A DNA stretch of 64,000 bases from Sinomicrobium oceani (GTDB lineage Bacteria > Bacteroidota > Bacteroidia > Flavobacteriales > Flavobacteriaceae): the NCBI RefSeq assembly GCF_900119185.1, contig NZ_FPJE01000005.1, positions 124,001 through 188,000 on the forward strand, given 5' to 3'. Shown here one piece after another: positions 29,701 to 37,833 of the stretch. A program made the translations under genes and the position numbers. Numbering within the stretch: position 1 is the stretch's first letter; each line of letters begins with the position of its first letter. The notes beneath the pieces are model-generated. The model worked only from the letters and a program-made list of their open reading frames with translations, was not told the origin of the DNA and did not search any database.

Positions 29701-29898
29701 TTCCAGCGGCACCAATACGGATTTGGCCACAGTTTCGGCGTTAGCACCCGGATAATACACCTGCACACTCACACTCGGCGGAGCGATCTCCGGAAAACGT
29801 TCAACGGGAAGTTTTAAGATACTCGCGGCCCCGGCCAGTACAAGGAGTATGGATATCACCATGGCCAGTACTGGCCTTTTAAGAATCTTTTTAATCAT
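26722..29898 (-). CDS. RND multidrug efflux transporter (HAE1/AcrB-like)
   Basis: Proton-driven inner-membrane pump, 1058 residues. Twelve membrane helices and two large periplasmic loops are evident. The proton-relay residues are present: the Asp pair in IVVDDAIVVIEAI (TM4) and the Lys in IGLLAKNAILIVEF (TM10). N-terminal LPVERFPEIAPPSVSV and GTDPNTAAVEVQNRI match the HAE1 branch, which exports hydrophobic or amphiphilic drugs, rather than the metal-exporting CusA branch. It follows the adaptor gene by 108 bp and precedes the outer-membrane factor by 73 bp. Substrates are not predictable. No local repressor gene is seen beside the operon. Confidence 0.96.
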   Translation of the reverse strand: MIKKILKRPVLAMVISILLVLAGAASILKLPVERFPEIAPPSVSVQVYYPGANAETVAKSVLVPLEEAINGAENMSYINSTATSSGRGRSTVYFEPGTDPNTAAVEVQNRISQVMEQIPPEVVEAGIVVLKRLKGTLMTINIYSEDGTYDETFLNAYTRMKIRRELKRVSGIAEASILRSRDYAMRIWINPEKLAVYGLTPRDVYNQVRDQSFEGAPGKFGENSDEVFEIVLKHDGRFSEPEQYENLVIKTEKDGTQLHLKDVARLEFGATNYASDNKLNGKSAVTIDIVQQQGANAVEIDEGVRAVLEKQAQAFPEGMDYSISYSVRDQIDESMHHVKKTLVEAFILVFLVVFIFLQDFRATIITAISIPVSLVGTFFFLQFIGATMNVLSMLSIVLAIGIVVDDAIVVIEAIYEKMEDHGMGVKQAVNAAMDEITGAIISITIVIAAVFLPVGFLEGPVGVFYKEFAYTIIFAVLISAINALTLVPVLSALILKNGEKEEKNTGKSTLMQRISNSRKLQKAKKVRDKGLKKFDSLFDKFTAKYLSIVKWSLVHKWWTMGALLVVALLTVFLSGRTPKGFVPTEDDNFLIFALTMPEGSSLHRTSEVLKEMDSILQQEEAVASVNTVSGYNIVDGSESSSTGLGYVMLKDIADRGKISDIEEVIRSLTEKMGVVSEAKVNMYPRPTVQGFGDFDGVQIVLQDMSDGDMGEFGLLINEFIRELTDRKEIEKAFTSFNTNFPQLRIEIDYDKAKALGVSVKEMMFTLQSNFGRTRVGDFNRFTRQYMVYMQSDVQYRETPEAINSIMVKNDKGEMVPLSAFVRLEQTFGPETVFRYNLYNAARINISPAKGYSTGDVMGAIEELSEEKLPANLGFEWTGMSLEERKSGSDTILVFIVSIVLIYFILSAQYESFWLPMAVILSLPAGILGVFAAINLAGVDNNIYVQIGVIMLIGLLAKNAILIVEFVAQKRRAGLQVSDAVIEACALRIRPIMMTSFAFTAGLVPLMFSVGSSAQGTRSVSIGTAGGMIFGIFLGIIFIPVLAYIFQQLQDRFKMEIKD

Positions 29899-30006
29899 TA
29901 TTACCTTGTGGGTTTGTTATTTTAAGATTATGGTTTTCCGGCCTGTTTGTTACAGGATATCAGGAAAGCACAGATTACGGGATGCACAGAAGAAAAAATG
30001 CGGGAA

Positions 30007-31167
30007 TTATTCCAGATCATTCCTGGACAACAACCTTCCCTGCTGAATGGGTTTCACCTTGACCCCTTCGGTGAGCTTATCCAGACCGGAAATTACCAGA
30101 CGATCTCCCGGAACAAGGCTTCCGCGCTTGATGATATACTCTTTACCGGACCTGCCTTCGATCTCAATCTCTTTTCGTTCGACGGTATTGTCCTGCCTGA
30201 GGGTATATACAAATTTCTTATCCTGAACCGATGTAGCTGCCCCCTGAGGGATAAGCACTGCCTTAGGATAAATCTGCTCCATTAATATCTTACCGGTATT
30301 CCCGGATCTCAACAACGTATCGGGATTCTGGAATTTTGCACGAAGTGTTATCGAGCCTGTAGAGCGGTTAATCTGTCCTGAAGTGGCATCTATAACTCCG
30401 GCTCTGTCGTATATCGATCCGTCTGCAAGCACAAGTTTTACATCCGAACTCATGCGGCGGGAAGTGGAATCCTTTTTCATCCTTTCGTAATAAAGGTAAT
30501 CGGATTCACTCATGGAAAAGTACACATATACATCATTAACATTGGAAAGTACGGTTAATGGCTCACTATCGGTCTGTTTCACCACATTACCCACAGATTT
30601 GGGAAATCGTCCTACGAACCCGCTTACCGGCGCCTTGATCGTAGTAAACTCCATTTTAATACGCATGTTTGCCGCCATGGCTTCCGCACGATCCAGTGAG
30701 GACTTGGCCACCTCGTAATCTGCCTGGGCTGTTTTTTGCTGTACATCAGAGATCACCTCATTATCAATGAGAGGTTGCAGACGATCGAGCTCTGTCTTGG
30801 CTTTTCTGAGTTTCGCTTTCTCCAGTTGCACATTAGCCTGTGCATTTTTTAAATCTTCAAGATAGGGCTGCTGATTTATCTTGAACATGGGTTGCCCCTT
30901 TTCTACGAAGTCCCCCTCATCCACATAGATCTCTTCCAGGATCCCATCGACCTGAGGACGGATATCTACATCCTCCACCCCCTCCACAGATCCGAGATAA
31001 TGTGTTTTTGCCGAAGCCGATTCTTCTTCCAGTGTAATTACGGGAAGCGGGATTCCTTCGTCTTCCTTTTCCTTTTCTTTGCACCCTGTAACGAAAAGCG
31101 TGAGCAGAAGCATTACAAATGCAGAAAATCCGGTGTTTACCAATAAGGTGTTAGTATTCTTTTTCAT
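30007..31167 (-). CDS. RND efflux periplasmic adaptor (membrane fusion protein)
   Basis: Adaptor linking the inner-membrane pump to the outer-membrane channel, 386 residues. The N-terminus is a lipoprotein-type signal (VMLLLTLFVTGCKEKE, Cys about 29). Then come the lipoyl half-motifs (VDIRPQVDGILEEIYVDEGDFVEKGQPMFKI), an alpha-helical hairpin (about 100-170), the second lipoyl half (TIKAPVSGFVGR) and the beta-barrel/membrane-proximal domains ending GLDKLTEGVKVKP. It is the first gene of the operon. Confidence 0.95.
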   Translation of the reverse strand: MKKNTNTLLVNTGFSAFVMLLLTLFVTGCKEKEKEDEGIPLPVITLEEESASAKTHYLGSVEGVEDVDIRPQVDGILEEIYVDEGDFVEKGQPMFKINQQPYLEDLKNAQANVQLEKAKLRKAKTELDRLQPLIDNEVISDVQQKTAQADYEVAKSSLDRAEAMAANMRIKMEFTTIKAPVSGFVGRFPKSVGNVVKQTDSEPLTVLSNVNDVYVYFSMSESDYLYYERMKKDSTSRRMSSDVKLVLADGSIYDRAGVIDATSGQINRSTGSITLRAKFQNPDTLLRSGNTGKILMEQIYPKAVLIPQGAATSVQDKKFVYTLRQDNTVERKEIEIEGRSGKEYIIKRGSLVPGDRLVISGLDKLTEGVKVKPIQQGRLLSRNDLE

Positions 31168-31813
31168 TTTAATGTATATGAGTATAAGGCTATTTCAGGC
31201 TCATCTAAAACACAAGATAAGTGCCATACCACACCTACCCTTTAACATATTAATAAAATATACTGAAAAACAACAATTTACGAAAAATCCTATTCATAGG
31301 AAAATTTTATACGGTGTATAAATACTGGGAAACGATCGGAAATACATGGGTAATTTTTACACATTTTCAAGTCCTGGAGCACTTATTCCTCATTAAGGGA
31401 AACCACATTCAACACCGTAACAGACAGAATATATTTGCCTGCTCCGGTATAAAAACACTTCGGCAAGGCCTCATCATTTTCCTGTTATAAAGATAAAAAC
31501 AATTTTTTCTTTTCAGCACGTGAACATCGTTTATAATTACAACGAAACAAAAGGCAGGAGGTAGCTACGGAAAAATTGACAACACATCTGCTTGAAAATT
31601 TAAAAATCAACAAAATACTGTATATTTTTTACACGAATTCACAATAAATACACATAAAACTACACACTTCCGGATACTCAGCATAAGCCCAAAAATAATT
31701 AAAACAATGAATATCAATGAATTAAAAAACAAACACCTCTGACTTCCGGTCATGGCATTAAATTTTCAATGTAATAATCACAAACAAAGTTTAACCTATA
31801 AATCTTAATAGTC
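31168..31813. other. 646-bp AT-rich divergent spacer
   Basis: I see no gene. It separates the RND operon (minus) from a small secreted-protein gene (plus) and should carry both promoters. No strong inverted repeat or exact TAnnTTTG box was found; an 11-codon frame at about 31707 is too short to support. Confidence 0.5.
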
Positions 31814-32110
31814 ATGAAAAAGTTAGTTTTAGCCGCAGCATTGGTTTTTGGAGGATTTGCAACCCAGGCAGCAACAATCATAGATTCTAATGAAAATGTT
31901 GTCATTGCAGTTAACCAGGAAGAATTTACTGAAATATCCGCTGATGAGGTTCCCTCTGCTATTACCGAGGCTTTAGAAAGAGATTATGCCGGAGCTTCTA
32001 TAGATAAGGCATATAAGAACGAAGCAAAAGAGTACAAACTGGAGATTTCCATGGGTGAACAATCCGGAGTACTTTATGCCAACGAAAACGGTGAGTGGAT
32101 ACAAAAATAA
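31814..32110 (+). CDS. Small secreted PepSY-like protein
   Basis: Product of 98 residues. The first 19-20 residues form a signal peptide (KKLVLAAALVFGGFATQA). The mature part has the pattern VPSAITEALERDYAGASIDKAYKNE, then YKLEISMGEQSGVLYANENGEW, which matches the single beta-alpha-beta repeat of the PepSY-like (DUF2874) periplasmic proteins common in Bacteroidota. Function is not established; members are often induced with envelope-stress or metal-response genes. It stands alone between a long spacer and a strong terminator. Confidence 0.8.
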   Translation: MKKLVLAAALVFGGFATQAATIIDSNENVVIAVNQEEFTEISADEVPSAITEALERDYAGASIDKAYKNEAKEYKLEISMGEQSGVLYANENGEWIQK

Positions 32111-32142
32111 GAAGTATCCCAGTATTAGAGTAAGTCAGTAAA

Positions 32143-32177
32143 AAACAGGTCGTTCTTCCGAACGACCTGTTTTTTTA
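32143..32177. terminator. Bidirectional terminator
   Basis: AAACAGGTCGTTC pairs with GAACGACCTGTTT around a 4-base loop; both strands have a T-run after the stem. It serves the PepSY-like gene and the convergent acyl-CoA dehydrogenase gene. Confidence 0.95.
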
Positions 32178-32190
32178 TATGTTCCCAACA

Positions 32191-33333
32191 TTAATCCTGG
32201 AGAAGTCCCCTCGAAATCACAATTTTCTGAATTTCAGAGGTCCCTTCATAAATCTGGGTGATCTTGGCATCACGCATCAACCGCTCTACATGATATTCTT
32301 TTACATAACCATTACCTCCATGGATCTGCACTGCCTCTATAGTCGTATCCATAGCCACCTGTGAAGCATATAATTTAGCCATGGCACCGGACATATCATA
32401 ATTCTTCCCCTGATCCTTATCCCACGCAGCTTTGAGCACGAGGTAACGGGCGGCTTCGATTTGGGTATGCATATCTGCCAGTTTAAACGCTATGGCCTGG
32501 TGGTTGCAGATTTCCGTTCCGAAAGACTTTCGTTCTTTCGAATATTTCCTGGCCAGTTCATAAGCCCCGGAAGCAATACCAAGCGCCTGACTGGCAATAC
32601 CTATACGACCTCCGGCCAGGGTTTTCATCGCAAATTTAAACCCGAAACCATCTTCTCCTATCCTGTTTTCCTTCGGGATTTTCACATCGTTAAAAATAAG
32701 GGAATGTGTATCGCTACCGCGAATCCCAAGCTTCTGTTCTTTCGGCCCGATCTCAAATCCGTCCATACCCTTTTCAACGATAAGAGCGTTGATACCGCGA
32801 TGTTTTTTATCCGTATCCGTCTGTGCGATCACAAGATAAATGTCTGCGGTCCCCCCGTTGGTAATCCAGTTTTTGGTTCCGTTAAGGATATAATGATCGC
32901 CTTTATCTATAGCTGTAGTTTTCTGGGACGTGGCATCACTTCCTGCTTCGGGTTCGGATAGACAAAAAGCACCTATGACCTCGCCTGAAGCCAAACGGGA
33001 TAAATATTTCTGCTTTTGTTCTTCGGTACCGTAGTGCTCCAATCCCCAACACACCAGAGAATTGTTCACACTCATCACTACCGAAGCAGATGCATCGATC
33101 TTAGAGATCTCTTCCATAGCCAATGCATAAGATATCGTATCCAGGCCACTACCGCCATATTCCGGAGAAACCATCATCCCCAAAAATCCCAGTTCTCCCA
33201 TTTTACGAATTTGCTCCGCGGGAAAAATTTGTTTTTCATCCCTTTCGATAACACCGGGCAGCAGCTCATTCCGAGCAAAATCTCTTGCTGCATCGCGGAT
33301 CATAACCTGTTCTTCGGTAAGTGTAAAATCCAT
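32191..33333 (-). CDS. Acyl-CoA dehydrogenase
   Basis: FAD flavoprotein of 380 residues carrying out the first beta-oxidation step. It has the standard three-domain pattern: N-terminal helices (MDFTLTEEQVMIRDAARDFA), the middle beta domain with AFCLSEPEAGSDA and NGTKNWITNGG, and the C-terminal helical domain with QIHGGNGYVKEY and the catalytic Glu in IYEGTSEIQKI. Length and motifs fit the short/medium-chain group. It is transcribed alone, convergent with the small secreted-protein gene. Confidence 0.95.
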   Translation of the reverse strand: MDFTLTEEQVMIRDAARDFARNELLPGVIERDEKQIFPAEQIRKMGELGFLGMMVSPEYGGSGLDTISYALAMEEISKIDASASVVMSVNNSLVCWGLEHYGTEEQKQKYLSRLASGEVIGAFCLSEPEAGSDATSQKTTAIDKGDHYILNGTKNWITNGGTADIYLVIAQTDTDKKHRGINALIVEKGMDGFEIGPKEQKLGIRGSDTHSLIFNDVKIPKENRIGEDGFGFKFAMKTLAGGRIGIASQALGIASGAYELARKYSKERKSFGTEICNHQAIAFKLADMHTQIEAARYLVLKAAWDKDQGKNYDMSGAMAKLYASQVAMDTTIEAVQIHGGNGYVKEYHVERLMRDAKITQIYEGTSEIQKIVISRGLLQD

Positions 33334-33613
33334 TTTTATATACTGCTTTTTTGTTTCAAACCTTACAAATTAATGAAAAATATGTACAAAAATATCAAAT
33401 CATCCCTTTCAAAATTAATTTTTCACAAAAAAATACGGGTATTTTTACACAGAACTCATTTGAACTTATCCCGATATATGGCATAAATTTCTTTATTTTA
33501 GGCCGGAAAAAATAAAACCGCTTTACATCTTGCTAAAAATAAGATATAAAATAGTATCCCTTTGTTCTTTTTAACGAAACCGGGTAAAAACTAACTACAC
33601 TAACGAATCAAAT

Positions 33614-35068
33614 ATGGAGGAAATTATCAAAAGCGTTGATGGCATTGTATGGAGCAATGCACTTATTGTTCTGTGTCTCGGAGCCGGAATATATTTTTCG
33701 GTTGCCACCCGCTTTTTACAGATCCGGTACATCCGGGAAATGGTGAGGCTGCTTTTTTCAAAAGAATCGTCCGGGAAGGGCGTTACTTCATTTCAGGCTT
33801 TTGCCATAGCAATATCGGGGAGGGTCGGTACCGGTAATATTGCCGGGGTTGCCACTGCTATTGCTTCCGGAGGTCCCGGGGCGATCTTCTGGATGTGGGT
33901 TATTGCGCTTCTCGGCGCCGCCTCTGCCTTCGTAGAGGCCACACTGGGACAGATCTACAAGGAAGTTAAGGACGGACAATATCGCGGAGGACCGGCTTTT
34001 TATATCGAAAAAGGACTGAATACCAAAACATTCGGCATCTTGTTTGCCATTGTCACCATTATTTCAACTGCTTTTTTTCTGCCAGGCGTACAAAGCAACA
34101 GTATAGCTCAAGGGATGCAGGAAGCCTTTGGAATTTCGACCTGGATAACCGGTATAGGAATATCTGTTATGCTCGCCCTTATTATTTTCGGTGGAATAAA
34201 AAGGATCAGTAAAGTTGCTGAGATCGTCGTTCCCTTTATGGCCCTCGGCTATATGATTATGGCTGTCATTATTATCGGGATGAATATGGAAAGAGTACCG
34301 GAAATGTTTTCCCTGATTTTCAGGTCGGCTTTCGGTACCGAAGAAATTTTCGGCGGAATTCTCGGGTCTGCCATCGCCTGGGGCGTCAAAAGGGGAATTT
34401 ATTCCAACGAAGCCGGGCAGGGAACAGCTCCCCATGCAGCCGCAGCCGCCGAAGTAAGCCATCCGGCAAAACAAGGCCTCGTACAGGCGTTTTCCGTGTA
34501 TATAGATACGCTCTTTGTCTGTACGGCAACAGCCCTGATGATCCTTTTTACCAACTCATACAACGTGCAATATCCCGAACCGGAGCGGGAAGGGCAATTC
34601 ATTGTTCAGAACCTGGATGCTACAGTAAAGGCAGGACCGGCATATACCCAAACCGCTATAGCCCACCACTTCCCTACTGCGGGTGCTCCGTTTGTCGCTA
34701 TCTCTCTCATGTTTTTTGCCTTTACCACTATTATGGCCTATTACTATATTGCCGAGACCAACCTGAGTTATCTCGACAAAAAAGGATCGGTCATAGGATT
34801 AACGTTATTACGTGGCGTTTTGCTGTTTGCCGTATTTTACGGCACGATAAAAAGTGCCAAACTCGCCTGGGCTATGGGTGATATCGGTGTGGGACTGATG
34901 GCCTGGATCAATGTGATATTCATCCTCATATTACAAAAACCCGCCTTAAAGGCTTTCAGAGATTACGAACGGCAGCGGAAACAGAAGAAAGACCCGGTTT
35001 TCGATCCGGAAAAACTCGGTATCCGTAATGCGGATTTCTGGAAAACCTACGGAAAAGAAGAACAATAG
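33614..35068 (+). CDS. Alanine or glycine:cation symporter (AGCS family)
   Basis: Inner-membrane sodium-coupled amino-acid carrier, 484 residues, about 10-11 helices. The family signature is clear: GRVGTGNIAGVATAIASGG followed by GAIFWMWVIALLGAASAFVEATLGQ, and later RGIYSNEAGQGTAPHAAAAA. Substrates of the family are alanine or glycine. The gene for an amino-acid dehydrogenase follows 68 bp downstream on the same strand, so import and oxidative deamination are probably coupled. Confidence 0.94.
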   Translation: MEEIIKSVDGIVWSNALIVLCLGAGIYFSVATRFLQIRYIREMVRLLFSKESSGKGVTSFQAFAIAISGRVGTGNIAGVATAIASGGPGAIFWMWVIALLGAASAFVEATLGQIYKEVKDGQYRGGPAFYIEKGLNTKTFGILFAIVTIISTAFFLPGVQSNSIAQGMQEAFGISTWITGIGISVMLALIIFGGIKRISKVAEIVVPFMALGYMIMAVIIIGMNMERVPEMFSLIFRSAFGTEEIFGGILGSAIAWGVKRGIYSNEAGQGTAPHAAAAAEVSHPAKQGLVQAFSVYIDTLFVCTATALMILFTNSYNVQYPEPEREGQFIVQNLDATVKAGPAYTQTAIAHHFPTAGAPFVAISLMFFAFTTIMAYYYIAETNLSYLDKKGSVIGLTLLRGVLLFAVFYGTIKSAKLAWAMGDIGVGLMAWINVIFILILQKPALKAFRDYERQRKQKKDPVFDPEKLGIRNADFWKTYGKEEQ

Positions 35069-35136
35069 AAGGATTTTCTGTTTGCAAAAGAATTTTATAG
35101 TTTTAATACACAATCAACACTTACACAAAAAATAAT

Positions 35137-36363
35137 ATGAAAGAATTACTTAAACAATACGAGAATAAGTCTCCTGAGATCGTATTTCACTGGCAGGACC
35201 AGGAAACGGAAGCAGAGGGCTGGACCGTTATCAACTCTCTCAGGGGAGGAGCAGCCGGGGGCGGAACCCGCATGCGAAAAGGGCTCGACGTCAACGAAGT
35301 CTTATCACTGGCCAAAACCATGGAAGTGAAATTTACCGTCTCGGGCCCTGCCATAGGCGGAGCCAAATCGGGAATCAACTTCGACCCTAAAGATCCCAGA
35401 AAAAAAGGAGTCCTGGAAAGATGGTACAAAGCTGTTTCCCCCTTGCTGAAAAGTTATTATGGTACGGGTGGCGATCTCAATGTAGACGAAATCCATGAAG
35501 TGATTCCCATTACGGAAGATTGCGGAGTATGGCACCCGCAGGAAGGTGTATTCAACGGGCACTTCAAACCGTCCGAAGCCGATAAGATAAACAGGATAGG
35601 CCAATTGCGCCAGGGCGTTATCAAAGTGATAGAGAGCGACACCTTTTCTCCGGATATACGCCGGAAATACACTGTTGCAGATATGATCACCGGCTATGGC
35701 GTGGCCGAAGCGGTAAAGCATTATTACGATATTTACGGTGGCACCGTAGAAGGCAAAAAAGCTATTGTTCAGGGGTTCGGTAATGTTGGCGCCGCGGCGG
35801 CCTTTTACCTTTCACAGATGGGAGCCCGTATCGTCGGGATTATGGATATCTCCGGGGGCGTCATCCGTGAAGAAGGCTTCTCTTTTGAAGAGATCAGGTC
35901 TATGTTCCTGGACAAAAACGGGAATAGCCTGGTACACCCCGAAGCCATTTCTTTCGAAGAAATGGACGAAAAGATCTGGGGACTTCATGCCGAAATCTTT
36001 GCACCATGCGCGGCATCACGACTCATCACCAAAGACCAGATCACACAACTCATCACATCAGGCCTCGAAGTTATTTCCTGTGGTGCCAATGTTCCCTTTG
36101 CAGACCAAGAGATTTTCTTCGGCCCTATCATGGAATACACCGACAAACAGGTAAGCCTTATACCGGACTTCATCTCGAATTGCGGTATGGCCAGAGTATT
36201 TGCGTATTTTATGGAAAGAAGGGTTGCTATGGATGACCGTGCCATTTTCGAAGATACCTCCGGGATTGTGAGAAAAGCCCTGTTACAAACTTTCAGACAA
36301 AGTGCGGCCAAAACCAACATCAGCAGCACGGCATTTGAAATCGCACTGCGCCAGTTGGTGTAA
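35137..36363 (+). CDS. Glu/Leu/Phe/Val dehydrogenase family protein
   Basis: NAD(P)-dependent amino-acid dehydrogenase, 408 residues. Seen: GGAAGGGTRMRKGL and MEVKFTVSGPAIGGAKSGINFDP (substrate Lys residues), TGGDLNVDEIHEV (catalytic Asp), and the Rossmann motif VQGFGNVGAAAAF near residue 212. Members deaminate an amino acid to its 2-oxo acid and ammonia. The divergent N-terminal half does not allow me to decide between glutamate and branched-chain substrates. It ends at a strong terminator and follows an AGCS symporter. Confidence 0.9.
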   Translation: MKELLKQYENKSPEIVFHWQDQETEAEGWTVINSLRGGAAGGGTRMRKGLDVNEVLSLAKTMEVKFTVSGPAIGGAKSGINFDPKDPRKKGVLERWYKAVSPLLKSYYGTGGDLNVDEIHEVIPITEDCGVWHPQEGVFNGHFKPSEADKINRIGQLRQGVIKVIESDTFSPDIRRKYTVADMITGYGVAEAVKHYYDIYGGTVEGKKAIVQGFGNVGAAAAFYLSQMGARIVGIMDISGGVIREEGFSFEEIRSMFLDKNGNSLVHPEAISFEEMDEKIWGLHAEIFAPCAASRLITKDQITQLITSGLEVISCGANVPFADQEIFFGPIMEYTDKQVSLIPDFISNCGMARVFAYFMERRVAMDDRAIFEDTSGIVRKALLQTFRQSAAKTNISSTAFEIALRQLV

Positions 36364-36395
36364 CGCACTTTTTCATTCTAACATCACTATCGAAA

Positions 36396-36432
36396 GAATT
36401 GCCCCCGCACCTGTACGGGGGCAATTCTTTTT
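36396..36432 (+). terminator. Rho-independent terminator after the amino-acid dehydrogenase
   Basis: GAATTGCCCCCG pairs with CGGGGGCAATTC around an 8-base loop, then TTTTT. Confidence 0.95.
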
Positions 36433-36435
36433 AAT

Positions 36436-36443
36436 TATCTTTG
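36436..36443 (+). promoter_or_regulatory. Candidate -7 box (TATCTTTG) of the exbB operon
   Basis: Exact TAnnTTTG match directly after the terminator; would give a leader of about 120 nt before exbB. The -33 position falls inside the terminator hairpin, so support is modest. Confidence 0.3.
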
Positions 36444-36568
36444 GTCCACGGAAGTCGTATATAATTAACTTTACTATTGCTGTTTTCCGGATCGTGATCC
36501 CGGATATTTCAGGATATATAATTTTATACACACTTTATCGTTTTATTATCAAAAATACTTTATAAACT

Positions 36569-37258
36569 ATGATGCTATTTCAAGACGTTGCTCAGCAAGT
36601 AGCTGAAGAAGCGCTTTCCGAGGAGAAGACCCTCTCTATTGCCGACCTCATCGTAGGCGGTGGCCCCGGGAGTATTATAATCGTGCTGATTCTTTTTATA
36701 CTGCTTTTCATCGCACTTTACATCTATTTCGAACGGATATTTGCCATTAAGGCGGCTTCGAAGATCGATAAGAATTTCATGAACCAGATCAGGGATCATG
36801 TGAGTAACGGCAAACTGGAAGCAGGCAAAATTCTGTGTGCCCAGACCGATGCCCCTGTAGCCAGGCTGATCGAAAAAGGCATTTCCCGTATCGGGAAACC
36901 CCTGGAAGATATCAATAAAGCCATAGAAAATGCCGGTACGCTCGAAGTTTATAAACTCGAAAAAAATGTTAGTATTCTTGCCACGGTAGCCGGTGCGGCC
37001 CCGATGATAGGATTTCTCGGCACGGTTATAGGTATGATTATTGCATTCCACGAAATGGCCACCAGTGGCGGACAGGCCGAGATAGGCGCATTGGCATCGG
37101 GTATTTATACAGCTATGACCACAACCGTTGCAGGACTTGTTGTAGGGATTATAGCCTACATAGGATACAACCACCTCGTGGTACGTACGGATAAGGTGGT
37201 CCACCAGATGGAAGCCAATGCCGTCGAGTTTCTCGACCTGCTCGACGAACCGGCATAG
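36569..37258 (+). CDS. exbB: ExbB/TolQ-type proton channel subunit
   Basis: Inner-membrane MotA/TolQ/ExbB family protein, 229 residues, with three membrane helices: about residues 32-52, 135-160 and 178-200. The core motif VSILATVAGAAPMIGFLGTVIGMI and the third helix GIYTAMTTTVAGLVVGIIAYIGYN are typical. It forms the proton channel that drives TonB. exbD and tonB follow on the same strand, though an unusual 183-bp gap separates exbB from exbD. Confidence 0.93.
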   Translation: MMLFQDVAQQVAEEALSEEKTLSIADLIVGGGPGSIIIVLILFILLFIALYIYFERIFAIKAASKIDKNFMNQIRDHVSNGKLEAGKILCAQTDAPVARLIEKGISRIGKPLEDINKAIENAGTLEVYKLEKNVSILATVAGAAPMIGFLGTVIGMIIAFHEMATSGGQAEIGALASGIYTAMTTTVAGLVVGIIAYIGYNHLVVRTDKVVHQMEANAVEFLDLLDEPA

Positions 37259-37441
37259 ACAACGCTGCAATACTGTACGGACCCGGAGAATATCATCGGA
37301 ACGTCCGGCACAATATGAAAGCCATACGTATGTTTTTTTTCACAGAAATCCTCAAAAGGATTTAACCGGCAAACATCATACGGTGTCTCAAGGTGCATAA
37401 ATTTTTGGCAGATCATTCTGCAGTCAGAAAAATTTAAATAA
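37259..37441 (+). other. 183-bp gap between exbB and exbD
   Basis: No convincing coding sequence. A 60-codon frame overlapping the end of exbB has no family features and a biased composition unlike neighbours. Such gaps are unusual inside exbBD and may carry an internal promoter or an RNA element. Confidence 0.4.
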
Positions 37442-37828
37442 ATGAAATTAAAAGGAAGAAATAAAGTGTCACCGGAATTCAGCATGTCCTCTATGACAGA
37501 CATCGTATTCCTGCTGCTCATATTCTTCATGCTTACTTCAAGTGTTCCCAATGCGCTCGACCTGCTCCTGCCCAAGGCCAAAGGGAAATCTACCAACGTA
37601 CAGAACGTATCGGTTAGCATCAACAAGAAGCTGGAGTATTACATGGACAGTCAGAAAGTAAATCCGGAATTTCTGGAGACCGAACTCAAGCGAAAACTGA
37701 AAGGCCAGGAAACACCTACCATAATTCTCCGGGCCGAAGAAGGAGTCCCGATAGAAAAGGCTGTTGACGTTATGGATATAGCCAACAGAAATAACTATAA
37801 AGTGATCCTGGCGGTAAGACCTAAATAG
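37442..37828 (+). CDS. exbD: ExbD/TolR-type biopolymer transport protein
   Basis: Partner of ExbB, 128 residues. One N-terminal membrane helix with the proton-carrying Asp in SSMTDIVFLLLIFFMLTSS (about residues 16-36), followed by a periplasmic domain ending VMDIANRNNYKVILAVRPK. Length is normal for the family. It is followed by tonB after 5 bp, so they are translated from one message. Confidence 0.94.
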   Translation: MKLKGRNKVSPEFSMSSMTDIVFLLLIFFMLTSSVPNALDLLLPKAKGKSTNVQNVSVSINKKLEYYMDSQKVNPEFLETELKRKLKGQETPTIILRAEEGVPIEKAVDVMDIANRNNYKVILAVRPK

Positions 37829-37833
37829 AACCT

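Noticed and set aside
31707-31742. 11-codon frame resembling a peptide precursor
   Set aside because: Too short and without modification or export genes nearby.
37218-37400. 60-codon frame between exbB and exbD
   Set aside because: Overlaps the end of exbB, is rich in Arg, Ser and Thr and has no start signal or family feature.
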